DNA from: DASUZB01 sp036377075
GTDB taxonomy: Bacteria; Actinomycetota; CALGFH01
Length of the DNA: 35,785 nucleotides
Direction of reading: 5' to 3'
Assembly (NCBI GenBank): GCA_036377075.1
Contig: DASUZB010000145.1
Location: 1 to 35,785, forward strand
In this document: positions 17,731 to 24,429 of the stretch, one piece after another
How positions within the stretch are numbered: position 1 is the stretch's first letter
How the letters are laid out: every line of letters starts with the position of its first letter
Made by a program: the position numbers and the translations under genes
Notes under the pieces: generated by a model
Databases searched by the model: none
The model's input: only the letters and a program-made list of their open reading frames with translations
What the model was told of the DNA's origin: nothing

Positions 17731-17825
17731 TAGGGAGCCGGTCACGTATCCGCGGTGCGCGCCGTCACCCGCATACCGTCGCGTAGGTAAGAGCGGCGCG
17801 GCACCGATACATGACCGACTCCCTA
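17731..17825. repeat. 95-bp element bounded by 20-bp inverted repeats; likely bidirectional terminator
   Basis: The arm 17731-17750 (TAGGGAGCCGGTCA...) and the arm 17806-17825 (...TGACCGACTCCCTA) are inverted repeats matching at 18 of 20 positions. Both mismatches are transitions that become G-U pairs in a minus-strand transcript, giving an unbroken 20-bp stem there. GGTGC/GCACC extends pairing inside. The element fills the gap between the convergent DUF2017 and cobC stop codons exactly. A terminator is the simplest reading; the long terminal inverted repeats would also suit a small non-autonomous mobile element. Confidence 0.7.
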
Positions 17826-18416
17826 CTACGCGTTCAGGCGCTCGAGCAGCCAGTTCTCGCCCCAGCGTTCCAGCACGGCGGCGGCGCCGTGGTCGGCGCC
17901 GAGCCCGAGGGCGCGCTCGCCGGGCAGGCCGAGCGCGAGCCCGACCGCCAGCCGCAGCGGGCCGGCGTGGGTCACGGCCAGGACCCGCCGGCCGGGCACG
18001 GCGGTCAGCTCGCGCACGCAGGCGCCGACCCTGGCGGTCACCTCCTCCAGGGTCTCGCCACCTGGCGGGGTGAAGGCGGCCCAGGCGGCCGGGTCGCTGC
18101 GCACCGCGGCCGGGGCGGTCGGCCACAGCTCCTCCCACGGGCGCCCCTCCCAGGCGCCGAAGCAGCGCTCGGCGAGGCGCTCGTCGAGCGTGACCGGCAG
18201 GCTCCAGGCGGCGACGGTCTCGCGCGCCCGCCGTGCCGGCGAGGAGACCACCAGGTCGAAGCGGCCGCCGAGGCGCTCGGCGGCGGCGGCGGCCTGGCGC
18301 CTGCCGGCGGCGCTCAGGCCGGGGTCGACCGCGCCGCCCCGGCCGACGCAGCGCTCCCCCGCTCCCTCGGCGGCGCCGTGGCGGACCAGCACGAGCCGTG
18401 CCGGCGCGCTGGTCAA
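17826..18416 (-). CDS. cobC: Histidine phosphatase, CobC-like (probable alpha-ribazole phosphatase)
   Basis: A 196-residue phosphoglycerate-mutase-fold phosphatase. The catalytic RHG motif is in LVLVRHGAAEG near residue 12; DPGLSAAGRRQAAAAAERL, VVSSPARRARETVAAW, ERCFGAWEGRPWEEL and the second catalytic His in LAVTHAGPLRLAVGLALG follow. The CFGxWEGrPWeEL segment and the position directly after cobS point to CobC, which removes the 5'-phosphate of the lower ligand in adenosylcobalamin assembly; a broader-substrate histidine phosphatase cannot be excluded. It starts at a TTG (18416) that overlaps the cobS TGA as TTGA, the same junction type as marR-MFS. Confidence 0.78.
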   Translation of the reverse strand: MTSAPARLVLVRHGAAEGAGERCVGRGGAVDPGLSAAGRRQAAAAAERLGGRFDLVVSSPARRARETVAAWSLPVTLDERLAERCFGAWEGRPWEELWPTAPAAVRSDPAAWAAFTPPGGETLEEVTARVGACVRELTAVPGRRVLAVTHAGPLRLAVGLALGLPGERALGLGADHGAAAVLERWGENWLLERLNA

Positions 18417-19204
18417 AGCCGCCCACCCCGGACGAGGGCGGCCAGCGCCGCCACCACCGCCAGGGCGACGAGCTGCTGCGCCGCGCCCAGGGTGTCACCG
18501 GTGAAGCCGCCGAGGCGGCGGCGGAACAGCCTGATGCAGCCGGCGCAGACCAGCAGGCCGGCGAGCAGCGGCAGCGGCGCCCACGGCCCGGCGGCGAGCG
18601 CCAGGGTCGCCGCCGTCACCAACGCCGCCAGCGCCACCCCGCCGGCCGGCAGCGGCCCGGCGACCTCGGCGCCGCTGCCGGCGCTCGCCGGCGGGAGCGC
18701 CCTGGCGACCAGCAGCAGCGCCGCCCGGGAGCAGACCTCGGCGCAGGCAACCGTGCGGGCGAAGTCGGCCAGGCCGAGGGGGAGCAGCAGGGCGGTGCGC
18801 AGGGCGAGCACGGTGACCACGGCGACGATCCCGTAGGTGCCGACGCGGCTGTCCCGCATGATCGCGAGCCTGCCGGCCGGGTCCCAACCGCCCCAGAGGC
18901 CGTCGGCCGAGTCGGCCAGCCCGTCCTCGTGCAGCGCCCCGGTCACCGCCACCATCGCCGCGAGCCCGGCGATGGTGGCGACCGCCCCGCCCCAGAGCGG
19001 CTCCGCCGCCGCCCTGACCGCCACCCCGACGCCGGCGACGCCGAGCCCGACCAGCGGGAACCATGCCGACGCGCGGCGCAGCTCACCCGCCCCGAGCGAG
19101 TCGCGCCCCGCCGGCGCGTCCGCCGTGGACGCCGCCACCCCCGGCACCGGCAGGCGGGTCAGGAAGGCGACGGCGACCCAGAGCGGTCGGAGCGGCGCGG
19201 CCAT
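18413..19204 (-). CDS. cobS: Adenosylcobinamide-GDP ribazoletransferase (cobalamin synthase)
   Basis: A 263-residue multi-spanning membrane enzyme that joins adenosylcobinamide-GDP to alpha-ribazole (phosphate) in the last stage of B12 synthesis. Family motifs are intact: FLTRLPVP at the N-terminus, FPLVGLGVAG, HEDGLADSADGLWGG (92-106), IMRDSRVGTYG (115-125) and the C-terminal GFTGDTLGAAQQL. About six to seven hydrophobic segments are present. Start ATG 19204. It is the third gene in a tight minus-strand run dinG-ridA-cobS-cobC and is coupled to cobC. cobU and cobT, its usual companions, are not in the window. Confidence 0.93.
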   Translation of the reverse strand: MAAPLRPLWVAVAFLTRLPVPGVAASTADAPAGRDSLGAGELRRASAWFPLVGLGVAGVGVAVRAAAEPLWGGAVATIAGLAAMVAVTGALHEDGLADSADGLWGGWDPAGRLAIMRDSRVGTYGIVAVVTVLALRTALLLPLGLADFARTVACAEVCSRAALLLVARALPPASAGSGAEVAGPLPAGGVALAALVTAATLALAAGPWAPLPLLAGLLVCAGCIRLFRRRLGGFTGDTLGAAQQLVALAVVAALAALVRGGRL

Positions 19205-19238
19205 GGCGGTGCGCAGGCTACTCCCGCCGTCGGCGGTG

Positions 19239-19706
19239 CTAGCCCGCCACCTCCACGATCGCCTCCACCTCCACCGGGACGCCGAGGGGGAGGGCGGCGA
19301 CGCCGACGGCGGCGCGGGCGTGGCGGCCGGCCTCGCCGAACACCTCGCCGAACAGCTCGCTGGCGCCGTTGATCACCTTGGGCTGGTCGGTGAAGCCAGG
19401 CTCGGACGCCACGAAGCCGGTGACCTTGACCACGCGGCGGACGCGGCCGAGGTCGCCGAGCTCCGCCTTGAGCGCGGCGAGCACGTTGACGGCGCACACC
19501 TTGGCGGCATCGACCCCTTCCTCGACGCCCAGCCCGCCGCTGCCGAGCCGGCCGGTCCAGCCCGGCCGACCGTCGACCAACGGCACCTGGCCCGAGACGT
19601 AGAGCAGGTCGCCGGTGCGGACGCAGGGCACGTAGGCGGCCACCGGCGCGGCCGGCTGCGGCAGCTCGATACCCAGCTCGCGGAGGCGCTCCTCTGGTGA
19701 TGGCAT
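19239..19706 (-). CDS. RidA/YjgF-family protein (Rv3678c type)
   Basis: A 155-residue protein of the YjgF/YER057c/UK114 fold. LLYVSGQVPLVDGRPGWTGRLG, DAAKVCAVNVLAALKAELGDLGRVRRVVKVTGFVASEPGF and HARAAVGVAALPLGVPVEVEAIVEV follow the family pattern; the Arg in HARAAVGV aligns with the imine-binding arginine of RidA. Family members hydrolyse reactive enamine/imine intermediates released by PLP enzymes, although this longer subgroup is less studied. An AGGGAG site precedes ATG 19706. It lies 39 bp after dinG and 34 bp before cobS on one strand. In M. tuberculosis the equivalent gene sits beside the MBL hydrolase; here that gene is 10 kb away. Confidence 0.87.
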   Translation of the reverse strand: MPSPEERLRELGIELPQPAAPVAAYVPCVRTGDLLYVSGQVPLVDGRPGWTGRLGSGGLGVEEGVDAAKVCAVNVLAALKAELGDLGRVRRVVKVTGFVASEPGFTDQPKVINGASELFGEVFGEAGRHARAAVGVAALPLGVPVEVEAIVEVAG

Positions 19707-19745
19707 GGCGGCTCCCTGGTCGCTCGGTGTGGTCTGGCGGCAAGC

Positions 19746-21725
19746 CTACCCGGCCACCGCTCGGGCGAAGAACGCCCGCACCTCGTCGAGGGAGCGCACC
19801 AGCGGGGCGGGCGGCAGGCTCGCCAGCAGGACGCCGGCGTAGGCCGAGTCGGCCAGGCGGCGGTCGAGCACGGCCATCACGCCCCGGTCGGACTCCGAGC
19901 GGACCAGCCGCCCGAGGGCCTGCTGCAGGGAGATGGCGGCCTCGGGCAGCCACACCTCGGAGAAGCGCGAGCCGCCGCGTCGCTCCACCCGCCGGCCCCG
20001 CTCGCCGAGCAGCGGGTCGTCCGGCCTCGGGAATGGCAGGCGGTCGAGCACCAGCAGCGACAGGCTCTCGCCGGGCACGTCCACGCCCTCGAAGAACGTC
20101 CGGGTGGCGACCAGCACGCTGGACACCTGGTCGCGGAAGCGGGCGGTCAGCCGCGCGGGCGTGTCGTCGCCCTGGACCAGCAGCTCGTAGGGGAGCTCGG
20201 CGAGGGCGGCGGCGAACGACTCCACCGCCCTCCAGGAGGTGCACAGCACCAGGGCACGCCCCTCCGACGCGCCCACCAGGCCGCGCAGGGTCGCCTCGGC
20301 GGCGCCCTGGAAGCGCTCGCTGGTCGGCAGGGGCACGCGGACCGGCACGTAGAGCCGGGCGTTGCGGCGGAAGTCGAACGGCGACGGCGTCACCAGGCCC
20401 TTCGCGCCCGCCACGCCGAGTGCCCGCCCGGCGGTCTCCAGGCTGCCCGCCACGGCCAGCGTTGCCGAGCAGGCGACGGATACCCATGCCTGGTCCCACA
20501 GCAGCTCGGCCAGGACCGGGCCGGGCTCGACCAGCGCCGAGCGCACCGTGCGGCTCCCGCCCCTGCCCTCCTCGACCCAGACCGCCAGCTCCCGCGCCCT
20601 GCCGGCGTCCTGGGCGTCGCCGGCCGCCTCCGCCGAGCCGTCCGTGCCCGCCGGCGCGGCCCGCGCGGGGTCGCCCGCCGCGCCGGCCGCCTCGGGGTCG
20701 GCGAGGCGGCCGAGGTCGCGGCAGAGGCCGCCGAGGCGCCGCCTGGCGGCCTGCACGCCTGCCTCCAGCTCCGGCCCGACGGGGCCGAGCTCCTTGAGGG
20801 CGGCGGCGGCCTCCTCGGCGCGGGCGCGTACCGGCGCGAGCGCGCTGGCGAGGTCCGCGGCGGCGCGCGAGCCGGGCACGACCGGACCGGGGCGCAGCCC
20901 GCCGGCGTGGTCCTCCCAGGCCGCCCGGAGCCGGCGCGCCCAGTCCGACGGGCGGCCGGCGGCCTTGGCCGAGGCGTCGGCCGCGGCGCCGGCCCGGCCG
21001 ACCCTCGCCGCGGTGACGGTCACGCCGTACAGGTCGGCGGCGTGCCCGGCCAGCCGGTGGGCCTCGTCGACCACGATCACGTCGCTCTCGGGCAGCATCA
21101 CCCCCGGCGCGTCCGACAGCGAGCGCAGCTCCAGCTCGAGCAGGAGCAGGTGGTGGTTGGTGACCACCACGTCCACCTCGCGCGCGGCCTCCCGCGCCCG
21201 CTCGGCGAAGCACTGGCGGTGGAAGGCGCAGCCCTTCTGGCCGGGGCAGTCCTCCCCGGACGTGGCCACCAGGTCCCAGGCGTCGTCCCGGGTCCCCGGC
21301 GGGGCGTCGAGGCGGCTGCCGGTGTCCGACTCGACCGCCCAGGCGACCAGCTCCAGGGCGGCCTCCTCCTGCGCGGTCGCCGCCAGCCGGGTCGCCGCCA
21401 CCAGGGCGTCCATCCTGGCGAGGCAGGCGTAGTTGCCGCGGCCCATGGCCAGCGCGAAGGTGGTGCCGTAGGCCTCCGCCAGCAGCGGCAGGTCGCGCTC
21501 GACGAGCTGGGACTGCAAGGCCTTGGTGGCGGTGGCCACGATCGCCCTGCGGCCGGCGGTGGCGATCGGCACCAGGTAGCCGAGCGACTTGCCGACCCCG
21601 GTCGGCGCGTGGACCAGCAGCGGGGCGCCGCCGTCGAGGGCCTCGGCGACCGCGGCGGCCATGCGCTGCTGGGCCTCCCTCGGGGTCAGCCCGGGCAGGC
21701 CGCCGAAGGCCGCGTCCAGGTCCAT
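19746..21725 (-). CDS. dinG: DinG-type ATP-dependent DNA helicase with Fe-S cysteines
   Basis: A 659-residue superfamily 2 helicase of the XPD/DinG group. Walker A is PTGVGKS (41-47), Walker B DEAH at 220-223 in VIVVDEAHRLAGHAADLYG. Four cysteines at about 101, 160, 166 and 172 (YACLAR, then EDCPGQKGC and RQC) match the Fe-S cluster of DinG/XPD. C-terminal motifs include LVLCTSWRAVESFA, TRTFFEGVDVPGESLSLLVLDRLPFPRPDDPL and QALGRLVRSESDRGVMAVLDRR (motif VI). The ATG at 21725 has GGGAGGGG four bases upstream; the longer TTG start is rejected. DinG unwinds 5'-3' and resolves R-loops and repair intermediates. It is the first gene of a probable four-gene minus-strand operon. Confidence 0.9.
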   Translation of the reverse strand: MDLDAAFGGLPGLTPREAQQRMAAAVAEALDGGAPLLVHAPTGVGKSLGYLVPIATAGRRAIVATATKALQSQLVERDLPLLAEAYGTTFALAMGRGNYACLARMDALVAATRLAATAQEEAALELVAWAVESDTGSRLDAPPGTRDDAWDLVATSGEDCPGQKGCAFHRQCFAERAREAAREVDVVVTNHHLLLLELELRSLSDAPGVMLPESDVIVVDEAHRLAGHAADLYGVTVTAARVGRAGAAADASAKAAGRPSDWARRLRAAWEDHAGGLRPGPVVPGSRAAADLASALAPVRARAEEAAAALKELGPVGPELEAGVQAARRRLGGLCRDLGRLADPEAAGAAGDPARAAPAGTDGSAEAAGDAQDAGRARELAVWVEEGRGGSRTVRSALVEPGPVLAELLWDQAWVSVACSATLAVAGSLETAGRALGVAGAKGLVTPSPFDFRRNARLYVPVRVPLPTSERFQGAAEATLRGLVGASEGRALVLCTSWRAVESFAAALAELPYELLVQGDDTPARLTARFRDQVSSVLVATRTFFEGVDVPGESLSLLVLDRLPFPRPDDPLLGERGRRVERRGGSRFSEVWLPEAAISLQQALGRLVRSESDRGVMAVLDRRLADSAYAGVLLASLPPAPLVRSLDEVRAFFARAVAG

Positions 21726-21979
21726 CCGACCCCCTCCCGGCAAGCAGCCCTTTCACCGGGGGGCTACCGCTCGGCTCTGCGTGGCCGCCCGCCGCTCGGG
21801 TTGCGGCCTTGCTCTCGAGCCCCCCGGACCCCCCGGAAGTGTCAGCGGCAACTCTAAAGGCTCCCCGTGTCGATCCGCCGGCGGCGATCCACGGGTCCCA
21901 AATGATGCGTGCGGGCGCGCGCTGCCGCTACGGTGGCGGACGCAGGTCGAGGATCGCCTCACGAGCGTGGAGCCGCCCG
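21726..21979. other. Divergent spacer between dinG and the PIG-L gene
   Basis: A 254-bp region with no supported gene. The dinG-proximal half is filled by the inverted-repeat element described separately. The PIG-L-proximal half contains a possible actinobacterial -10 (TACGGT in GCTACGGTGGCGG near 21930), with no convincing -35. Confidence 0.4.
21756..21827. repeat. 72-bp palindromic element with perfect 10-bp G6/C6 arms
   Basis: CCGGGGGGCT at 21756-21765 is exactly complementary to AGCCCCCCGG at 21818-21827. The 52-bp centre contains GCTCGG twice (in ACCGCTCGGC and CCGCTCGGGT). The arms share the core GGGGGGCT/AGCCCCCC with the inverted repeat inside the first arsA-like gene. It lies in the divergent dinG/PIG-L spacer and looks like a dispersed palindromic repeat unit. 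Confidence 0.6.
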
Positions 21980-22720
21980 ATGGATTACTGGACCCCTGCG
22001 AGCGCGCTGGTGGTCGCGGCGCACCCCGACGACATCGAGTTCGGCTGCGCGGGCACGGTCGCCCGCTGGGTCGCCGAGGGCGCCCGCGTCACCTACGCGC
22101 TGCTCACCAACGGCGCCGCCGGTTCGAGCGACCCGAAGCTGACCCGCCAGCGCCTCGCCGAGATGCGCGAGGCCGAGCAGCGGGCGGCGGCCAAGGTCGT
22201 CGGCGTCGAGGACGTGGACTTCCTCGGCTACGAGGACGGCCTGCTCGAGCCGACCCTGGAGGTGCGCGAGCAGGTGGTGCGGCTGATCCGCCGGCGCCGG
22301 CCCGAGGTGGTGGTCACCACCGACCCGACCGCGCGCTTCTTCGGCGACCGCTACATCAACCACCCCGACCACCGGGCCGCGGGAGAGGCGACGCTCGCGG
22401 CCGTGATCCCGGGGTCCGACACCCGGCTCGCCTACCCGGAGTTGCTCCACGAGGGCCTCGAGCCGGTCAAGCTGACCGCGGTGTGGCTGATGATGAACGA
22501 GCAGCCGAACCTGGTGGTCGACATCGGCGACTACGTCGACAAGAAGCTGGAGAGCCTGCGCTGCCACGTCTCCCAGGTCGGCGACGACCCCGCGGAGGAG
22601 CAGGCCGGGTGGGTCGCCGGCATGGCCGAGTTCTTCGCGGCCGACCAGCCGTTCCGCTACGGCGAGCCGTTCCGGGTGTTCCGCTTCGACCTGCCGTGGC
22701 GGCCACCGGAGCGGAGCTGA
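21980..22720 (+). CDS. PIG-L family deacetylase
   Basis: A 246-residue zinc-dependent LmbE-like deacetylase. The metal motif AHPDD is at residues 14-18 (VVAAHPDDIEFGC), with NHPDHRAAGEA supplying the later His, and TNGAAGSSDP and GYEDGLLEPT as typical substrate-side loops. Family members remove acetyl groups from GlcNAc-linked substrates such as GlcNAc-PI, GlcNAc-Ins (MshB) or bacillithiol precursors, or hydrolyse mycothiol conjugates (Mca). The sequence does not distinguish these; its length is below the usual 280-300 of MshB/Mca, so a generic PIG-L hydrolase is the safer label. ATG 21980 leads directly into the fold. It is convergent with the small DUF4177-like gene 16 bp away. Confidence 0.85.
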   Translation: MDYWTPASALVVAAHPDDIEFGCAGTVARWVAEGARVTYALLTNGAAGSSDPKLTRQRLAEMREAEQRAAAKVVGVEDVDFLGYEDGLLEPTLEVREQVVRLIRRRRPEVVVTTDPTARFFGDRYINHPDHRAAGEATLAAVIPGSDTRLAYPELLHEGLEPVKLTAVWLMMNEQPNLVVDIGDYVDKKLESLRCHVSQVGDDPAEEQAGWVAGMAEFFAADQPFRYGEPFRVFRFDLPWRPPERS

Positions 22721-22736
22721 CCGCGCGGCGGTGAGC

Positions 22737-22895
22737 TCAGGCCGACGCCTTGGGGCGCTTGAAGAACGCGACCGTGCCGCCGACCTCGGCGGTGTGCACG
22801 GCCACCAGCTCCCAGCCGTCCTCGCCCCAGTTGTCGAGGATCTGCTTGGTGTTGTGCGGCAGCAGCGGAACGGTGGCGTACTCCCACCTGGTCAT
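22737..22895 (-). CDS. Small DUF4177-like protein (52 residues)
   Basis: A short gene: ATG 22895 to TGA at 22737, with GAGAGGA about eight bases upstream. The protein begins MTRWEYATVPLLPHNTKQIL and contains NWGEDGWELVAVHT, then GGTVAFFKRPK, which is the DUF4177 pattern (strand, helix, the GxxGWELVAV turn, strand, aromatic-rich C-terminal strand). M. tuberculosis has a comparable small gene, Rv3678A, in the same neighbourhood. Function is unknown. It lies 79 bp downstream of whiB on the same strand and faces the PIG-L gene. Codon use, ribosome site and a clean DUF4177 pattern make it a real gene despite its size. Confidence 0.8.
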   Translation of the reverse strand: MTRWEYATVPLLPHNTKQILDNWGEDGWELVAVHTAEVGGTVAFFKRPKASA

Positions 22896-22974
22896 CGCGG
22901 GTCCTCTCGGCGTCGGCGGCGCTGACGGCTGCCAAGGCTAGCGGATTCGCGCCCCGCCGAGGCCGGCGCCCCGC

Positions 22975-23241
22975 TCAGCCCGCGCGGCGGGCCAGCGCCT
23001 GGCGTCGCTCGTACTCGTTGAGGCCACCCCAGATGCCGTGCGGCTCCCTGACGATGAGCGCGTACTCGCGGCACTCCTGCAGCACGGGGCAGTGGCGGCA
23101 GATCGCCTTGGCGGCCCGTTCGCGCTGCAGTCGCTCCTGCTTGCGCTCGATCCGGTTGGGAGCGAAGAAGAGGTTGGATTGTGGACCCTTGCAGGCCGCA
23201 CGGTACTGCCAGCCCACCTGCAGGTCCCCTGGCCTGGCCAT
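22975..23241 (-). CDS. WhiB-family Fe-S transcriptional regulator (WhiB4-like position)
   Basis: An 88-residue Wbl protein. The four cluster cysteines are C17, C48, C51 and C57 (AACKG; CRHC-x5-C), followed by the GIWGG turn (69-73) and a basic tail NEYERRQALARRAG for DNA binding. ATG 23241 with AAGGA upstream is chosen; the longer frame to 23352 is probably leader. WhiB proteins carry a redox- or NO-sensitive 4Fe-4S cluster and often act with the principal sigma factor. Gene neighbourhood (arsA pair and PASTA PBP nearby) corresponds to M. tuberculosis whiB4, but the subfamily call is by context only. The 110-bp leader and upstream region is less GC-rich than average and should hold its promoter. 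Confidence 0.92.
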   Translation of the reverse strand: MARPGDLQVGWQYRAACKGPQSNLFFAPNRIERKQERLQRERAAKAICRHCPVLQECREYALIVREPHGIWGGLNEYERRQALARRAG

Positions 23242-23402
23242 GATGGTTTCCTTAGTAGCAGGTCGTAGCCATCCGCTTCGTGTCCGGTCGGTAACGCTTC
23301 CATTGCGTCCACCGGGTATCCCACATCGATGGTCAATCCGGCATAAAGACACTGCTCAGCGAGAGGCCTGGCGGATCGGACCCGCCACGGCGGCCAAGGC
23401 GG

Positions 23403-23431
23403 CGGCCCGGGCGGCGACGCCGCCCGGGCCG
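23403..23431. terminator. 13-bp perfect hairpin after the slipin gene
   Basis: Bases 23403-23415 pair perfectly with 23419-23431 (core GGCCCGGGCGGC / GCCGCCCGGGCC) leaving a 3-nt loop. It lies 23 bp past the stop of the minus-strand slipin gene, so it is a strong candidate terminator of the nfeD-slipin operon, of the kind without a U-tract common in high-GC bacteria. Confidence 0.65.
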
Positions 23432-23453
23432 GGACGTGGCAGCGGGGCTCGGG

Positions 23454-24362
23454 TCAGCCCGGGCGCTCGGGATTGCGGCCCGCGTCGGGCCGCTCGGACC
23501 CGGGACGCTCGAGCGGCATCGGCAGCGTCCTCGCGCCGATCGGCTCGCTGCCGGGCTCCTTGCGCGCCGGCGCCGGCCCGCCGGCGAGCGCGCCGAGGCC
23601 GTTCTCGATGCCCCGGAAGAAGCTGAGCAGCTCCACCGGGATCGGCATGACCAGGGTGGAGTTCCGCTCGGCCGCCACCTCGGCCACCGTCTGCAGGAAG
23701 CGGAGCTGCAGCGCCTGCGGGTTGCGGGCCATCACCTCGGCCGCCTCGGACAGCTTCTGCGAGGCCTGGAACTCGCCCTCCGCCGAGATGATGCGGGCGC
23801 GGCGGTCGCGCTCGGCCTCGGCCTGGCGGGCCATCGCCCGCTGCATGGTGTCGGGCAGGTCGACGTCCTTGATCTCCACCAGCGTGACCTTGACGCCCCA
23901 CGGCTCGGTCAGGTCGTCGATCACCCTGGCCAGCTCGTCGTTGATGCGGTCGCGCTCGCTGAGCAGGTCGTCGAGGTCCACCCGGCCGAGGATGGCGCGC
24001 AGGGTGGTCTGGGCGACCTGGCTCGTGCCGAACAGGTAGTTCTGGATGGCGACGACCGCCTTGAGGGGGTCGACGACCTGGAAGTAGATGACCGCGTCGA
24101 CCCGCACGGTGACGTTGTCGCGGGTGATCACGTCCTGCGGCGGCACGTTCATGGCCACGGTCTGCAGGTTGACCTTGACCATGCGGTCGATGCCGAACGG
24201 CAGGATGAAGAAGAGCCCCGGTCCCTTCGGGCGGGTCACCACCCGGCCCAGCCGGAAGACGATGCCACGCTCGTACTCCTGGACCACGCGGACGCCTGAC
24301 AGCAGCGCGATCGCGACCAGGATGACCAGGATGACCAGGAGGCCGAAGACGATGCCGCTCAC
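23454..24362 (-). CDS. SPFH/band-7 protein (slipin)
   Basis: A 302-residue membrane-anchored stomatin-like protein. One N-terminal transmembrane helix (about residues 3-24, GIVFGLLVILVILVAIALL) is followed by VQEYERGIVFRLGRV, GPGLFFILPFGIDRMVKVNLQT, DNVTVRVDAVIYFQVVDP and QAEAERDRRARIISAEGEFQAS, all hallmarks of slipins. A coiled segment and MPIPVELLSFF end the conserved part; a Pro/Gly-rich tail follows. GTG 24362 has GAGGAG five bases upstream, clearly better than the longer frame's starts. Slipins form ring-like assemblies in functional membrane microdomains and pair with NfeD proteins, as here: nfeD lies 67 bp upstream on the same strand. Confidence 0.9.
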   Translation of the reverse strand: MSGIVFGLLVILVILVAIALLSGVRVVQEYERGIVFRLGRVVTRPKGPGLFFILPFGIDRMVKVNLQTVAMNVPPQDVITRDNVTVRVDAVIYFQVVDPLKAVVAIQNYLFGTSQVAQTTLRAILGRVDLDDLLSERDRINDELARVIDDLTEPWGVKVTLVEIKDVDLPDTMQRAMARQAEAERDRRARIISAEGEFQASQKLSEAAEVMARNPQALQLRFLQTVAEVAAERNSTLVMPIPVELLSFFRGIENGLGALAGGPAPARKEPGSEPIGARTLPMPLERPGSERPDAGRNPERPG

Positions 24363-24429
24363 GTGAACTCCTCGTCCGACGGTATGTGGACCAAGTCTCT
24401 CATTCACGCTGGGCCGGCGTGAGGGGCAC

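Noticed and set aside
23242..23352. N-terminal extension of WhiB from 23352
   Set aside because: ATG 23241 has a good AAGGA site and gives the normal Wbl length; the extension has no family counterpart and probably is the leader and promoter.
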